From contig NZ_AP025226.1 of NCBI RefSeq assembly GCF_020886315.1, forward strand, positions 2,010,001 through 2,074,000: 64,000 nucleotides of DNA, read 5' to 3'. A program made the position numbers and the translations under genes. The stretch is from Saccharolobus caldissimus (GTDB taxonomy: Archaea > Thermoproteota > Thermoprotei_A > Sulfolobales > Sulfolobaceae). This document shows, one piece after another, positions 8,317-18,863 of the stretch. Under the pieces are notes generated by a model. That model had not been told where the DNA came from. It did no database searches and was given only the letters and a program-made list of their open reading frames with translations. Position 1 is the stretch's first letter. Every line of letters begins with the position of its first letter.

Positions 8317-10654
8317 AATATTGATTGTCACAGCTGAGAGTATTATAACTTCAATTTTAGCATTATGGAAAGTTTTTTTGCATATAGGCTATATTTATCA
8401 AAGAGATTCCTTTCCTTTATTTTATTTAACTTCTAAGCAATTGGCATCTTCATATCTAGGTTTTCCATTTATTATGGATAACGTTGCAATGCCTATCGTT
8501 ATTCTCCTTTACTTCAACATTATTTCACCTATGATTGCTGATTGGATCTCTTATTTTATTTTTCCTTATGTATTAGCAATCCCATCAATGTATTTTGCCT
8601 CTAAGTATTTTCTTAATAGATATGAAAAAGAGGTAAAAGATTGGATTAAGATCTTAGTCAGTATAACTGTATCTTTTCTTTACGCGATTGCACCTACTGC
8701 TTATTATTATAGTCATTGGTCTAATTACGCGGCTTTTTATGCCTTATTGCCTGCTTTTATAGCTGGTTCTTTTTATTCCCTAGAGAAGAGAGGTGTAAAA
8801 GGTGCTTTCTTGTTATCTTTATTTGCCTCTTTAACTACTACTGATCCCAGAGGTTTTGTTTATACATTTTTTATTCTACTTACAATACTAATTTATAGAC
8901 ATACGATTTCTGATTTAAAAACCTTTCTATATTCTATTCCTTTTTATTTGGCTTTTAATTCTAGGCTATTTTTAATTTTGTACTATAATTTTCATTCATA
9001 TTCAGCTATAAGTTTTTCGATTTCAAACCAGCAATTGTGGCTAGCTTATTTAACTTTTCCCTTACTTGATTCTTTAAGGGGATTGGGACTATTTCGCCCT
9101 TTAGTTAGCTATCTGTTCGGGAACTATTTATTAGTTTATATTCTTTCCTTTTCCTTCGTTGAATGTGGGATTTTAGGCTATATATTCTTAAAGAAAAAAG
9201 GTAGCATAGCTACGTACTTCCTTTTACTTTATTTGTTCTTAGCGCTTATAATCTCTTCTTCCTTTAATTTGCTTAACATAAATGTAAAATTAAATCTAAT
9301 TTACCCCATACTTAACGTTCTTTCAAACACTTTCGTGTACAATTATTTATGGCTATTTCTACCTACTTATTTAAGCGAAATGATTTTGGCTCCTCTATTT
9401 ATTTTAGTCTCTTTAGTTTTGGCTAAAATTTTATCTAATCATTATCTTCTTCCACTTTTTGTGCTAATAATACTTTCTCAGTTTATTTTCTCCTCATCTA
9501 TGGTAATTAGCGGTAATTATCTAGGAAATTATAACCCTCAAGTGCCCCCAGAACAGTTAGTTAAGCTAGCTGATTTTTTAGAAACTCACGCCATAGGTAA
9601 CGTTATGGTTACTGGAGTAGTTCCTTCAAATTGGCTTAACTTTTTTAACGTTTTACCTAATTCTACTTCAGCTCCTTTCTATAAGACTCCTTATTTAGGG
9701 GTAATATTAAACGAGCACGGGATTCAATATGTAGTAACAACTGAGAACTGTTTAAAGGTTCTTAATACTATATATGAAAGTAAGGACTTCACTTTAGTAT
9801 ATAATAACTCTTATTTCTTAGTGTTCAAAAACGATAATTTTACATATAATATAGTTTCCCCTATTTACGTTAATTTCGCGTATCCTAATATTTCTCCTAC
9901 AAAGATGTCCGTTAATGTTATCCCAGATTATTTAATGTTTAACGTTCCTCCCCAATATATAGGGGGATATGTAGGTAATGTGACTTACGCTGAACTTCTT
10001 GCCTTGTCTGCATATAAACAAGGTGTAAAGCCCGTTAAGCTTAGCGTTAAGCATCTCCCATACCCCACAAACTTTACAGATACGATAAACGTTAACGTTT
10101 ATGATGAAGAGATTTTGGCTAAATTTCCAGATATTGCTTTCATTTCAGTTTCCAGTTCCTCATCCTTAAATATTAACGTTAGTAGGGGAATTTATAAGGT
10201 GATTATAGTATACGTTTCAGTACCGGGTGGTGGAGTATTTGGTGTGACTAACGGGAGTACTTCCCTTTCAGTTTCCACATCCTCTCCTAATATTTCCGTA
10301 TGTTTTTCGTATTTAGGTAATATTTACGTTAATAAAGGACTTAAATTATTCTTTAAAGGATCTACTACTTCTTATTTGCTGGCATTGATGTTAATTCCAA
10401 ATAATATTTCAATTTTAAGTTTAGAAGGAGGAGAAAACATATCTTCTTATCCTCTATCTACATCTCCCACTGGGAGGGCTTTTGGACGTCCTTTAGATAA
10501 TACAAATTACTTTACTGTTATAATGGTTAACCTGGTTACAATTTTGATATCTATAATTTCTTTTTTAGTAATTAATAGAGTTAAAAATAATCGAACTCAT
10601 TTTCGATGGATAAATTTAAAAATATTATTTCCTAAGTCCAATTATGGCAAATAG
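8282..10654 (+). CDS. Large polytopic membrane protein with extracytoplasmic domain (GT-C-like layout)
   Basis: 790 residues. Roughly residues 10-415 hold about ten or more membrane helices; residues about 420-740 are a hydrophilic, Asn/Ser/Thr-rich outer domain with many sequons; a final helix lies near 745-770, followed by a basic tail. This layout resembles GT-C glycosyltransferases and the PTPS_related membrane proteins of Sulfolobales, but no catalytic motif was recognised. It overlaps the previous gene by 35 bases and the following permease by 11, so the five rightward genes from 6445 may be one transcript. Confidence 0.55.
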   Translation: MSISIRRDIVIEILIVTAESIITSILALWKVFLHIGYIYQRDSFPLFYLTSKQLASSYLGFPFIMDNVAMPIVILLYFNIISPMIADWISYFIFPYVLAIPSMYFASKYFLNRYEKEVKDWIKILVSITVSFLYAIAPTAYYYSHWSNYAAFYALLPAFIAGSFYSLEKRGVKGAFLLSLFASLTTTDPRGFVYTFFILLTILIYRHTISDLKTFLYSIPFYLAFNSRLFLILYYNFHSYSAISFSISNQQLWLAYLTFPLLDSLRGLGLFRPLVSYLFGNYLLVYILSFSFVECGILGYIFLKKKGSIATYFLLLYLFLALIISSSFNLLNINVKLNLIYPILNVLSNTFVYNYLWLFLPTYLSEMILAPLFILVSLVLAKILSNHYLLPLFVLIILSQFIFSSSMVISGNYLGNYNPQVPPEQLVKLADFLETHAIGNVMVTGVVPSNWLNFFNVLPNSTSAPFYKTPYLGVILNEHGIQYVVTTENCLKVLNTIYESKDFTLVYNNSYFLVFKNDNFTYNIVSPIYVNFAYPNISPTKMSVNVIPDYLMFNVPPQYIGGYVGNVTYAELLALSAYKQGVKPVKLSVKHLPYPTNFTDTINVNVYDEEILAKFPDIAFISVSSSSSLNINVSRGIYKVIIVYVSVPGGGVFGVTNGSTSLSVSTSSPNISVCFSYLGNIYVNKGLKLFFKGSTTSYLLALMLIPNNISILSLEGGENISSYPLSTSPTGRAFGRPLDNTNYFTVIMVNLVTILISIISFLVINRVKNNRTHFRWINLKILFPKSNYGK

Positions 10655-12149
10655 TAAGCTATTCGTAAGGGAGACTTCTGGGCTAACTAAGAGCGTTTCA
10701 CTGTTGGATGCAACAATGCTTAATGTAGCTAATATGGGTGCAGGTTTAGCGATATTCGTGGGGATAAGTCCTTATATAATTCCCGGAGCTGTATTATGGA
10801 TAGCCTCTTTGCTAACTTTTCTATTCACTTTGCCCTTAGTATTTCTATATACATACTTTATTCAGAGGATTCCTAGAACTGGAGGAGATTACGTTTGGCT
10901 ATCGAGGAAGCTTAATGGACCTTTAGGAGCTATAATGGGCGTGGCTTTAGCCTTCAATATGCCTCCTTTCTTCGCCCTTTCCGCGTTTTTCTCCGTTTCT
11001 GCCATAAGTACAGTGTTGTTAGTAATAGGTACCTTACATTCTCAGCCCTATTTAGTTAACTTAGCCAATAACGTCTTTACCACTAATAATGCATATTTGG
11101 CTTACGGTTTAGCTGCATTAGCGTTTACTATTGTAATTTTAATAAATATTTTCAGGCCGAAATGGGGATATGCCTTAACTAGTGCTTTAGGAATATTATC
11201 CTTAATTGGTACTTTAGCCGCTATTTTAGTCTTAGCAGTTAATATACCTAATTATCATGTTGCTATTCAGCCTTTTCTTAGGGATTTCAATTTAACAGCT
11301 AAACCTTATATTGGACCTACCTTTAGTTTTCCTGCAACTTTATATATGATACCCTATTTCGCGTCATTTGCATATATATGGCTTTATGCGGGTCCTGCTG
11401 TAGCTTCTGAGATTAAAAGCAAGAGGGGTTTGAAGTATAATTTAATCTTAGGTAGTCTACTTACTTTAATTTTCATTACAGTTCCCTTCCTGTTGATGGA
11501 TATTGCTGCAGGTTACGGTTTTAATTTATCACTGTATCCAACTTCTACATATAATTTCTGGTCAGTTTCAATTGCGTTAGCTAATAATGAGGCTTTGCAG
11601 TGGTTTATAGGGATTGGGTTAATAGCATGGGAGTTTTTCGTAATGGCTTTCGGCGTAATAGTTTTCGCTAGGTATATTTTCGCCTTTTCTTTTGATAGGC
11701 TTTTCCCAGAGGTGTTCTCAAGGCTTAATAAGCAGGGCTCTCCTATGTATGCTCATATATTGGACTTCATTGTCACTTTAATTTTCCTAGCAGTCCCAAT
11801 AATAAGTCCCAACGGCTATGAGGCTTTGTATAGCTATACTCCTCTGGCAATTGCGTATTTGTTATTAGTCGCCTTAGCTGGAATTAGGCAAGCCTTAAAT
11901 GAGAAAAATCTAGGAATGCTGATCTCTGCTGTTTTATCAGTTATATTTATGATTTTCATGGGTTATGAGGCTTTCACTAATCCCTATTTCGGTGTTATAT
12001 CTACTAACGGTCAACCCTATTGGCCTGGAATAGCGTATATAGTAAGTTTAGTGGGGTTGGGTGTTATTAGTTTTGTTATAGCGTATTTCTATCGTTTAAG
12101 GAGGGGGATAGATTTAACACTAACGTATAGGGAAATTCCACCAGAGTAA
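10644..12149 (+). CDS. APC-family amino acid permease
   Basis: 501 residues with about 12-14 membrane helices. The APC signature is seen in helix 1 ([20 protein letters not shown]) and after helix 2 ([26 protein letters not shown]). Proton-driven import of amino acids or related amines across the cytoplasmic membrane is the family role; substrate unknown. It overlaps the upstream membrane protein gene by 11 bases. Confidence 0.85.
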   Translation: MANSKLFVRETSGLTKSVSLLDATMLNVANMGAGLAIFVGISPYIIPGAVLWIASLLTFLFTLPLVFLYTYFIQRIPRTGGDYVWLSRKLNGPLGAIMGVALAFNMPPFFALSAFFSVSAISTVLLVIGTLHSQPYLVNLANNVFTTNNAYLAYGLAALAFTIVILINIFRPKWGYALTSALGILSLIGTLAAILVLAVNIPNYHVAIQPFLRDFNLTAKPYIGPTFSFPATLYMIPYFASFAYIWLYAGPAVASEIKSKRGLKYNLILGSLLTLIFITVPFLLMDIAAGYGFNLSLYPTSTYNFWSVSIALANNEALQWFIGIGLIAWEFFVMAFGVIVFARYIFAFSFDRLFPEVFSRLNKQGSPMYAHILDFIVTLIFLAVPIISPNGYEALYSYTPLAIAYLLLVALAGIRQALNEKNLGMLISAVLSVIFMIFMGYEAFTNPYFGVISTNGQPYWPGIAYIVSLVGLGVISFVIAYFYRLRRGIDLTLTYREIPPE

Positions 12150-12159
12150 TTTTTTGAAT

Positions 12160-12513
12160 TTAATTTCTTAAAATGTTTAATTTATGTTCTTTAAATACAT
12201 GTGTATAAAAGTCATATGCAGAAGAGAACGTTTTTCCGCACGTACAATAGTATTTATCTTTAGCATATTTAGAAAGGTACTTTTTACTTTCCGTGTATAA
12301 TTTATCTAAGAAGTTATTTAGTTCTCTTTTTCTTTTTATTAACATGGTTTCTACTTCCGGTACGTTGTCCTTTACTGCTAATAGGAAGGGATAGTAAGAT
12401 AGTCTTAAGGCACTTGTCTTTCTCTTTTTTATTATTTTATTTAGTGCTTCTGCCATAGTCATAATGTTCACTACAAAATAATGTTTTTCTTTTGACTTAT
12501 ATTTTTTCTTCAA
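12160..12513 (-). CDS. Small C2H2 zinc-finger protein
   Basis: 117 residues, very Lys-rich, with a C-terminal finger Cys90-x-Cys92-x12-His105-x4-His110 in YYCTCGKTFSSAYDFYTH, a C2H2-like fold often found in small DNA-binding proteins of Sulfolobales and their viruses. The middle part is a charged helix. The start drawn is TTG at 12513; ATG at 12462 or 12456 is a good alternative. It converges with the permease gene (10-bp gap). Possibly a regulator acquired from a mobile element; unproven. Confidence 0.55.
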   Translation of the reverse strand: MKKKYKSKEKHYFVVNIMTMAEALNKIIKKRKTSALRLSYYPFLLAVKDNVPEVETMLIKRKRELNNFLDKLYTESKKYLSKYAKDKYYCTCGKTFSSAYDFYTHVFKEHKLNILRN

Positions 12514-12717
12514 ACTAATATGTAATGATTTTATAGTTGATTAGTGCCTTAATCTAACTTGTAATAATTATTAAACAGAAAATTTCAATTAGATATTTTA
12601 TTTTGGAAAAGAGACTAAGATTTTACGTTAGGGATAACTTTAATATGATCTTCTAATAAGGTAATAACTTTAGATTGCGCTAAGGATTTCCTTTAAGTTG
12701 TACTCATGTTAATAGCG

Positions 12718-12730
12718 TAAAGTTTATTTA
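12718..12730 (+). promoter_or_regulatory. Promoter of the Sso7d-like gene
   Basis: A TATA box TTTATTTA at 12723-12730 with a purine-rich BRE-like GTAAAG just before it. Transcription would start near 12752, giving a leader of about 12 bases that contains GTTGGGGAAA before the ATG at 12764. Confidence 0.55.
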
Positions 12731-12733
12731 TGA

Positions 12734-12961
<228 letters not shown>

Positions 12962-12967
12962 AGCTAA

Positions 12968-12993
12968 CTTTTTTATTCTTTTCTTTCTTTTTT
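12968..12993 (+). terminator. Pyrimidine-rich terminator after the Sso7d-like gene
   Basis: Immediately after the stop codon is a long T/C-rich run (several T5-T6 stretches in 26 bases), the usual intrinsic termination signal of Sulfolobales, which needs no hairpin. Confidence 0.6.
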
Positions 12994-13128
12994 AAAATTA
13001 TAAAGTGAGATTTGTTGTCAGATATCATTTCTAAGTTTACACTTATTTTAAATCCTTAAATTTTTACAAATCATAGGTAGAATTATATTTAAGTAATCCT
13101 TTTATACACATAAAAGTTTATTAATAAT

Positions 13129-16100
13129 ATGGAAGGTATTACATTAAAACTATTGCTGGTCACACTTTTTTTAATTTCAATTTTATTCCCCCTATCCTCA
13201 TTAGCCTACGCTACTACCTTTATTCAACCGACTTATGGGCAATATAATGTAATTTCTCCCTTAAATCCGAGTACTCCCCTTTATTTAGAAATCTTTATCC
13301 CTCCTAAGAATCTTAATATGCTTTATCTTATTGCCCAGGAAGTAGCAAATCATCAGATAAAGCCTTTAACAAATTCCCAATTAATTTCAATGTTTAGTCA
13401 AGAAAGTAAAGTGAATGAGGTTATATCTTATCTTCAAAATAAGGGATTTAAAGTAGTTTATAAAAGTCCTTTTGAGGTAATGGTTGAAGCTCCAGTCTCT
13501 ATAGTATCATCCTTATTTAATACTAAATTCATACTAGTTCAATCCTCTAATGGTGAGATATATTACAAACCGGAAGGAGAAGTTAGTATTCCTACACAAT
13601 TACATAATTTATTAATAGGAGGCCTTACTAATTTTAGTAATGTTCAAATTCCCCTAATACAGTTAGGTAACTTAAATGATGGTCACCTAATACCTAATAA
13701 GCAGGCTTATTCGTCTTTCGTATACACTTTTCAATTTTCAGCTACATGGTATACTCCTCAAGATATAGAAGGTGCTTATAATATTACACCTATAATTAAC
13801 TCGACTGCAGATAAGAAAATTACTATTGCAATAATTGACGCTTATGGGGATCCCGAAATATATCAAGACGTTAAGCTGTTTGACTCTCACTTCCATCTAC
13901 CTCCGTTAAACTTAACCGTCTTGCCAATAGGTCCGTATCATCCTTTAAACGGTTTAGTAACAGGTTGGTATGCAGAAACCGCATTAGATGTGGAAACTGC
14001 TCACGCTGCAGCACCTTATGCTCATATATTACTAGTTGTTGCTCCCTCTGCTTCTCTTCCAGCTTTATTTTCAGCTATAGATCTAGTAGTAAGTGAGGAT
14101 TTAGCTCAAGTAGTTTCCATGAGCTGGGGCCTTCCAGAAAATCTATTTGGAGCTTCTGGGTTCTATGCCGTATTTAACGGTGTGCCAATACCTAATTATC
14201 CATATTATGACTATTATTTCGCTTTAGGCACTGCTGAAGGTATAACCTTTTTAGCTGCCTCAGGGGATAACGGAGCTTATGGTATTACTCCTACAATTTA
14301 CGGTTCTGTAAATTATCCAGCTTCCTCACCTTTTGTTACTGGAGTCGGAGGTACTACCTTATTTATTAACGTAACTTCTGGCTATCTTTCTTCCTATAAT
14401 TCAACAGCAACTTACGGTTATGAGACCGCATGGAGTGTAAATCCTTTATATTTTGGTGAAGTTGAAGGTACAGTATCGTCCGGAGGAGGATATAGTTCAT
14501 TATTTCCAGCGCCGTGGTATCAGCGTTATATTACGCACTCTAATTTTAGGACTGTTCCAGATGTAGCTGCAGACGCTAATCCCTATACTGGGTTTGTAGT
14601 TTACGCATTAGGGCAAGAAATTGTAGTTGGAGGTACTAGTTTAGCTACTCCTTTATGGTCTGGAATAATAGCTGATATAGATGGTTATATCGGTCATCCT
14701 TTAGGTTTAGTAAATCCTTTATTTTATGAAATTTATGGGAATAGTACATTATACCATGAGGCTTTTCATCCAATATATTTCGGATATAATGGATATTATT
14801 ACGCCAATGGTTCATATAATCTAGTTACTGGTTTAGGTAGTCCTAACGCTGGGATGTTAGCTGCTATCATAAAACATTTTGTGCAAAAGAATTTACAAAT
14901 CTCAGTCAGTACTTTTGAGCCAGGGGTAACTCAGCCTTGGTATTTCTATAATTCTACGTTCACGATAGTAGCATATATAACGTATCCTAATAATACTGAG
15001 GTTACTTCTGGCAGCTTTAACGCTTACATTTACACTTTAGATGGTTATTTAGCTACGGTACCCTTAACATTTAATGGGAGTTACTGGATAGGGAATTTCA
15101 CTATTATTAAAGGATATCCTCCTAATATATGGGAAATAGTTGTTAATGGTACATCCTCTTCATTTAGCGGAGTCGGTATAACTGAAGTGGACATAGGTGA
15201 GTCTATTAACATAATATCTCCAATTCCTTATCCATTTGGATTGCCAATACCCTATAATGAACCCTTCCAGATTGAGGCTTGCGTTTACTATCCTAATGGT
15301 ACTCCAGTGATAAATAAAACAGTTACAGCTTATTTAGTTAGAAACGGTCATGCTATTGCTTCTATCCCATTAATAATGGTTAATCCTGGACAATATGAGG
15401 GAATATATGCATTAATACCGCCCTTACCTCAAGGAACTTATCTACTTATAATTAACGATTCTTATGGAAGTGCCTATTCTTATGTATACTTCGGAGAGTA
15501 TAATTTTGGTGCAATACTAACTCCAGTTAACGATGGTTTACCGGCAGCTGCACCTGGACAAAATATAACTATAATAGATCTTGTTCTTACAGTAGAATTC
15601 ACGGGCTTGTTTACTTCTAACGTTACTGCGTATATATACAATCCAATGGGTAAGCTAATAGGAAATGTTAAGTTAGTTCCTGCACCAGACGTTATACAAT
15701 TTGGAGTATTTCTATTATTCCTTCTATATGAAGGTAACTTTACAATTCCTTCTAATGCTACTCCCGGTTTCTATAACGTAATAATAAATTCAGTTACAAA
15801 TACTTCAGTAGGACTAATTACTTCCAATTATACTACTGCATTTTACGTTTCCCCTGCTAATCTGAATTATAACGTTAAGGTTACTGATATTACATATGAA
15901 GGACAATGGATCAAGATTTTGGCTAATATAACTTATCCTAATGGTACTGAGGTTAAATATGGTATGTTCACAGCAACTCTCTTACCTACTCAGCTTAATT
16001 TTGAATCGTTAATAATAGCCTCTAATGTTGGGGTACCATTACAATACAACTCGACATTAGGGGAATGGGTTGGTTTATATCAGATACCTTCAATACTTCA

Positions 16101-17046
16101 AGGCTCAATATATCAAGGTTCTCCACTCTACTCATTCGCAGGCCCATGGAACGTTATAATTTCTGGTGTTTCAGCCGATGGCTACAATTTATATTCTAAT
16201 CACTATTATTATTTTGATGTATTACCATATACTTTTATTAATAAAATGATTATAAATGGAACTTTCGATTTGCCTCTCTTATCTAAAGTCAACTCCACGA
16301 CGTATATGTTATCTTCTGTAGCCTCTAATAATATTACAATAACTCATACCAATTTAATTATAGATAACGTTATTGCTAAAACGTTAATAATTTATAATTC
16401 ATCTGTTACAATAACTTCATCTAAAATTGATAAATTGGTTGCCTACAATTCATCTGTTACAATAATTAAATCTACGCTAGGTGGACAGAATATTGCAATA
16501 ATGGCTAACAATTCTATAATTAATGTAATTTCATCCATTATAGAAGATTCAAATTACGGATTCTTGCAAGTGAACTCGGTAATTAATTTAAAAGGAGTAA
16601 GTCTAAACAACGTAACCTCTATCTCAGAAATACCTTCTCCGAAATTGATATATTCTCCAGTTAATATAACATCTAGTGAAAAAACTATTATAGTTAACAT
16701 TTCTGGAGAGTATCTTAAACTATTAAACGTTATGATGGACAATGAGCCCATTATGTATAAATTAGTATCTTCATCTCCGTCCTTACTAAGCATTGAAATT
16801 CCATTTAATGCCTCTAGCTTACCAGATGGAACTTATACATTTACAGTGCAAGTTTCTGATGGTTTACCTTACAATCTAACATTTAATGTACTCAATAACT
16901 ATCATTTTGTCGTATTACAAGACAATATTCTATCATTACAGAGCTCACTATTACGAACAACTATATTAACCATAATATCGTTAATTATAGCAATTATAGC
17001 AATTGTTATAGTATTTATTATAATGAGAAGAAGGGGTGAAAAGTAA
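13129..17046 (+). CDS. Secreted sedolisin-type serine-carboxyl protease (S53, pro-kumamolisin) with surface stalk
   Basis: 1305 residues. Signal peptide (residues about 5-28), a pro-kumamolisin activation domain (to about 200), then the S53 catalytic domain with Glu283 and Asp287 (WYAETALDVETAHAAAP), Asp380 (AASGDNGAYG) and nucleophile Ser504 (GGTSLATPLW). After it come several b-sandwich domains, a b-helix-like stretch with repeated YNSSVTI units (about residues 1085-1165) and a C-terminal membrane helix with an RRRGEK tail. It is an acid-active protease anchored outside the cell. The ATG at 13129 follows a TATA-rich stretch. Stop and next start overlap (TAATG). Confidence 0.9.
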   Translation: MEGITLKLLLVTLFLISILFPLSSLAYATTFIQPTYGQYNVISPLNPSTPLYLEIFIPPKNLNMLYLIAQEVANHQIKPLTNSQLISMFSQESKVNEVISYLQNKGFKVVYKSPFEVMVEAPVSIVSSLFNTKFILVQSSNGEIYYKPEGEVSIPTQLHNLLIGGLTNFSNVQIPLIQLGNLNDGHLIPNKQAYSSFVYTFQFSATWYTPQDIEGAYNITPIINSTADKKITIAIIDAYGDPEIYQDVKLFDSHFHLPPLNLTVLPIGPYHPLNGLVTGWYAETALDVETAHAAAPYAHILLVVAPSASLPALFSAIDLVVSEDLAQVVSMSWGLPENLFGASGFYAVFNGVPIPNYPYYDYYFALGTAEGITFLAASGDNGAYGITPTIYGSVNYPASSPFVTGVGGTTLFINVTSGYLSSYNSTATYGYETAWSVNPLYFGEVEGTVSSGGGYSSLFPAPWYQRYITHSNFRTVPDVAADANPYTGFVVYALGQEIVVGGTSLATPLWSGIIADIDGYIGHPLGLVNPLFYEIYGNSTLYHEAFHPIYFGYNGYYYANGSYNLVTGLGSPNAGMLAAIIKHFVQKNLQISVSTFEPGVTQPWYFYNSTFTIVAYITYPNNTEVTSGSFNAYIYTLDGYLATVPLTFNGSYWIGNFTIIKGYPPNIWEIVVNGTSSSFSGVGITEVDIGESINIISPIPYPFGLPIPYNEPFQIEACVYYPNGTPVINKTVTAYLVRNGHAIASIPLIMVNPGQYEGIYALIPPLPQGTYLLIINDSYGSAYSYVYFGEYNFGAILTPVNDGLPAAAPGQNITIIDLVLTVEFTGLFTSNVTAYIYNPMGKLIGNVKLVPAPDVIQFGVFLLFLLYEGNFTIPSNATPGFYNVIINSVTNTSVGLITSNYTTAFYVSPANLNYNVKVTDITYEGQWIKILANITYPNGTEVKYGMFTATLLPTQLNFESLIIASNVGVPLQYNSTLGEWVGLYQIPSILQGSIYQGSPLYSFAGPWNVIISGVSADGYNLYSNHYYYFDVLPYTFINKMIINGTFDLPLLSKVNSTTYMLSSVASNNITITHTNLIIDNVIAKTLIIYNSSVTITSSKIDKLVAYNSSVTIIKSTLGGQNIAIMANNSIINVISSIIEDSNYGFLQVNSVINLKGVSLNNVTSISEIPSPKLIYSPVNITSSEKTIIVNISGEYLKLLNVMMDNEPIMYKLVSSSPSLLSIEIPFNASSLPDGTYTFTVQVSDGLPYNLTFNVLNNYHFVVLQDNILSLQSSLLRTTILTIISLIIAIIAIVIVFIIMRRRGEK

Positions 17047-18863
17047 TGATTAAGGGAACTATTTTCACATTAATAATTTTATTTAGCATACTTCTTCCAC
17101 TAATGTTTTCCGTAACAACGTATTCCCAATCAACCTTTGTGCATCCAATATTAGGGAATATAACTGTTTTAAACAGTGGAAAAATACAGTATGATCCAGC
17201 ATATTATTCTTTTGAGGCCTATCAAATACACCCTCCTAATGTTACTCCAATAAAAGTAAACATAGCTACTAATGTAATTTTTAATAATAGTGCGCTTACC
17301 CCTTATGTAGTTCACGTTAATATACCTCAGGGAAATTATAGTATGGAGATACTTAATGTAAGCATCAACGAGTCTAATGGTGCTCAATACGATAGACCAG
17401 TTTACATATTTGCAAATGGTGTTCCAATATTCTGGGGTTCAACACAAGAACTTCTAAATTCTACAGCATCAGCTGATGTAACTTTATTTGAAAACTTGTT
17501 AAAGGGAAATGTAACCTTCCAATTAGTTTTAGAGAACTTTTACGATGCTAAAATAGGCATAACGGGAATATATAAAATGAATGTCACTCTTTACCTCTAT
17601 CCTGGTAATCCTCCAAAGGGGTTGCCTAATTACTTTATTCCATTATTTTTAAATAAATACAATTACTCATATGTCATCCTAAACCCGTTTAATGATTATG
17701 TATCACAAAACGTGACAATACCAAATGGGACATATAAACTTGCTATGCTGCTATATGAAGAGGGAGGAGGATTAGATGAATTCTGGTATGCGAATGAACC
17801 TGCTACAAGAGAAATACAAGTGTTATATGATGGTAGACTTGCAGGGGTAGTTAATCCCTATGAGACTATATACACTGGTGGGATTGATTTATTATGGTGG
17901 AAGCCAGTGACTTCAATAAATACATTGTCTTTCCACAGTCCTTATATTATTGATTTAACTCCGCTATTAGCTTTAGGATCCTCAGCTAATATCGCTGTAT
18001 CTGTAACGAATTTGTTAACAGCATATGAATTAACCGGTACTGCAGCTTATGATTGGGATATAGCTGCTGCATTATTATTATGGGTAAATTCATCAAACCC
18101 ATTAATACATGCTACATTTTTATCTCAATACTCAAGATTTATGGACTCTTCACCTATCTTTAATTCTGGAATCCTAGGTGTATATTATCAAGAGGGAGGA
18201 TCATATCTTATTAACTATTCAGCTATTCTAAAGTTTGAGCATGGAACAGAATATTCTGATGTAATTCAACAAGGCAGATTCTACGCTTACCAGACCTTTA
18301 ATCAGATATATGAGAAAGCCTATTTAGGTGAGAAGTTTACAGAATATGCAGTGGAAAGAGGTAATTTATACAATGCTACATTATATTATAACGTATATTA
18401 TCCAATATTTCTACAGTTTTCAGCTATAGCAGTTCCAATAACAAATCCACATGTAATACCTTATAATTTAAGTTATTCGCAAAATGGTACGCTAAGTTTA
18501 GGTCTCTATTACTATCGATTAAGTATATATAATGGTCAGAATATTACTATAAAAACTGTCGAAAATGTTACAGCAATTGGTGGTTTCAGCGGGATTATAG
18601 AAATTATAAATAAGTATGGAGGAGCTGTGTTAGTAGCGTTAACCTCTAATAATGCGTTAACTACTAAGACCTTAACTAACTATTATTTAGTTAACAGCGT
18701 TGGATATAAGGAGATTTTTGCTGCACAAGGTCTTCAAAATTCAACGACTAATTTAGCTGGATATTATGTTTATCATACCGTAAAATTTATACCTATTGCT
18801 GACCCTCCAACTACTACTCAAACTTATATATATTTCGTGCGTTTTCATATAGAAATTTATTGA
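17046..18863 (+). CDS. Secreted PNGase A-like peptide:N-glycanase
   Basis: 605 residues with a signal peptide. Recognised from segments typical of the PNGase A family (PF12222): AQYDRPVYIFANGVPIFWGS, a helix VTLFENLLKG, FQLVLENFYDAKIGITGIYK and MNVTLYLYPGNPP. The family cleaves N-linked glycans from glycoproteins. It overlaps the protease gene by one base and is certainly co-transcribed, so the pair probably degrades glycosylated proteins in acid outside the cell. The C-terminus breaks off in a Pro/Thr stretch (PPTTTQT) without a membrane anchor and overlaps the convergent amidohydrolase gene by 50 bases, so it may be truncated. Confidence 0.72.
   Translation: MIKGTIFTLIILFSILLPLMFSVTTYSQSTFVHPILGNITVLNSGKIQYDPAYYSFEAYQIHPPNVTPIKVNIATNVIFNNSALTPYVVHVNIPQGNYSMEILNVSINESNGAQYDRPVYIFANGVPIFWGSTQELLNSTASADVTLFENLLKGNVTFQLVLENFYDAKIGITGIYKMNVTLYLYPGNPPKGLPNYFIPLFLNKYNYSYVILNPFNDYVSQNVTIPNGTYKLAMLLYEEGGGLDEFWYANEPATREIQVLYDGRLAGVVNPYETIYTGGIDLLWWKPVTSINTLSFHSPYIIDLTPLLALGSSANIAVSVTNLLTAYELTGTAAYDWDIAAALLLWVNSSNPLIHATFLSQYSRFMDSSPIFNSGILGVYYQEGGSYLINYSAILKFEHGTEYSDVIQQGRFYAYQTFNQIYEKAYLGEKFTEYAVERGNLYNATLYYNVYYPIFLQFSAIAVPITNPHVIPYNLSYSQNGTLSLGLYYYRLSIYNGQNITIKTVENVTAIGGFSGIIEIINKYGGAVLVALTSNNALTTKTLTNYYLVNSVGYKEIFAAQGLQNSTTNLAGYYVYHTVKFIPIADPPTTTQTYIYFVRFHIEIY

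Noticed and set aside
16380-16480. Short DNA repeat (AATTCATCTGTTACAATAA twice)
   Set aside because: It is within the protease gene and encodes repeated YNSSVTI units of a b-helix-like region, so it is explained by protein structure.
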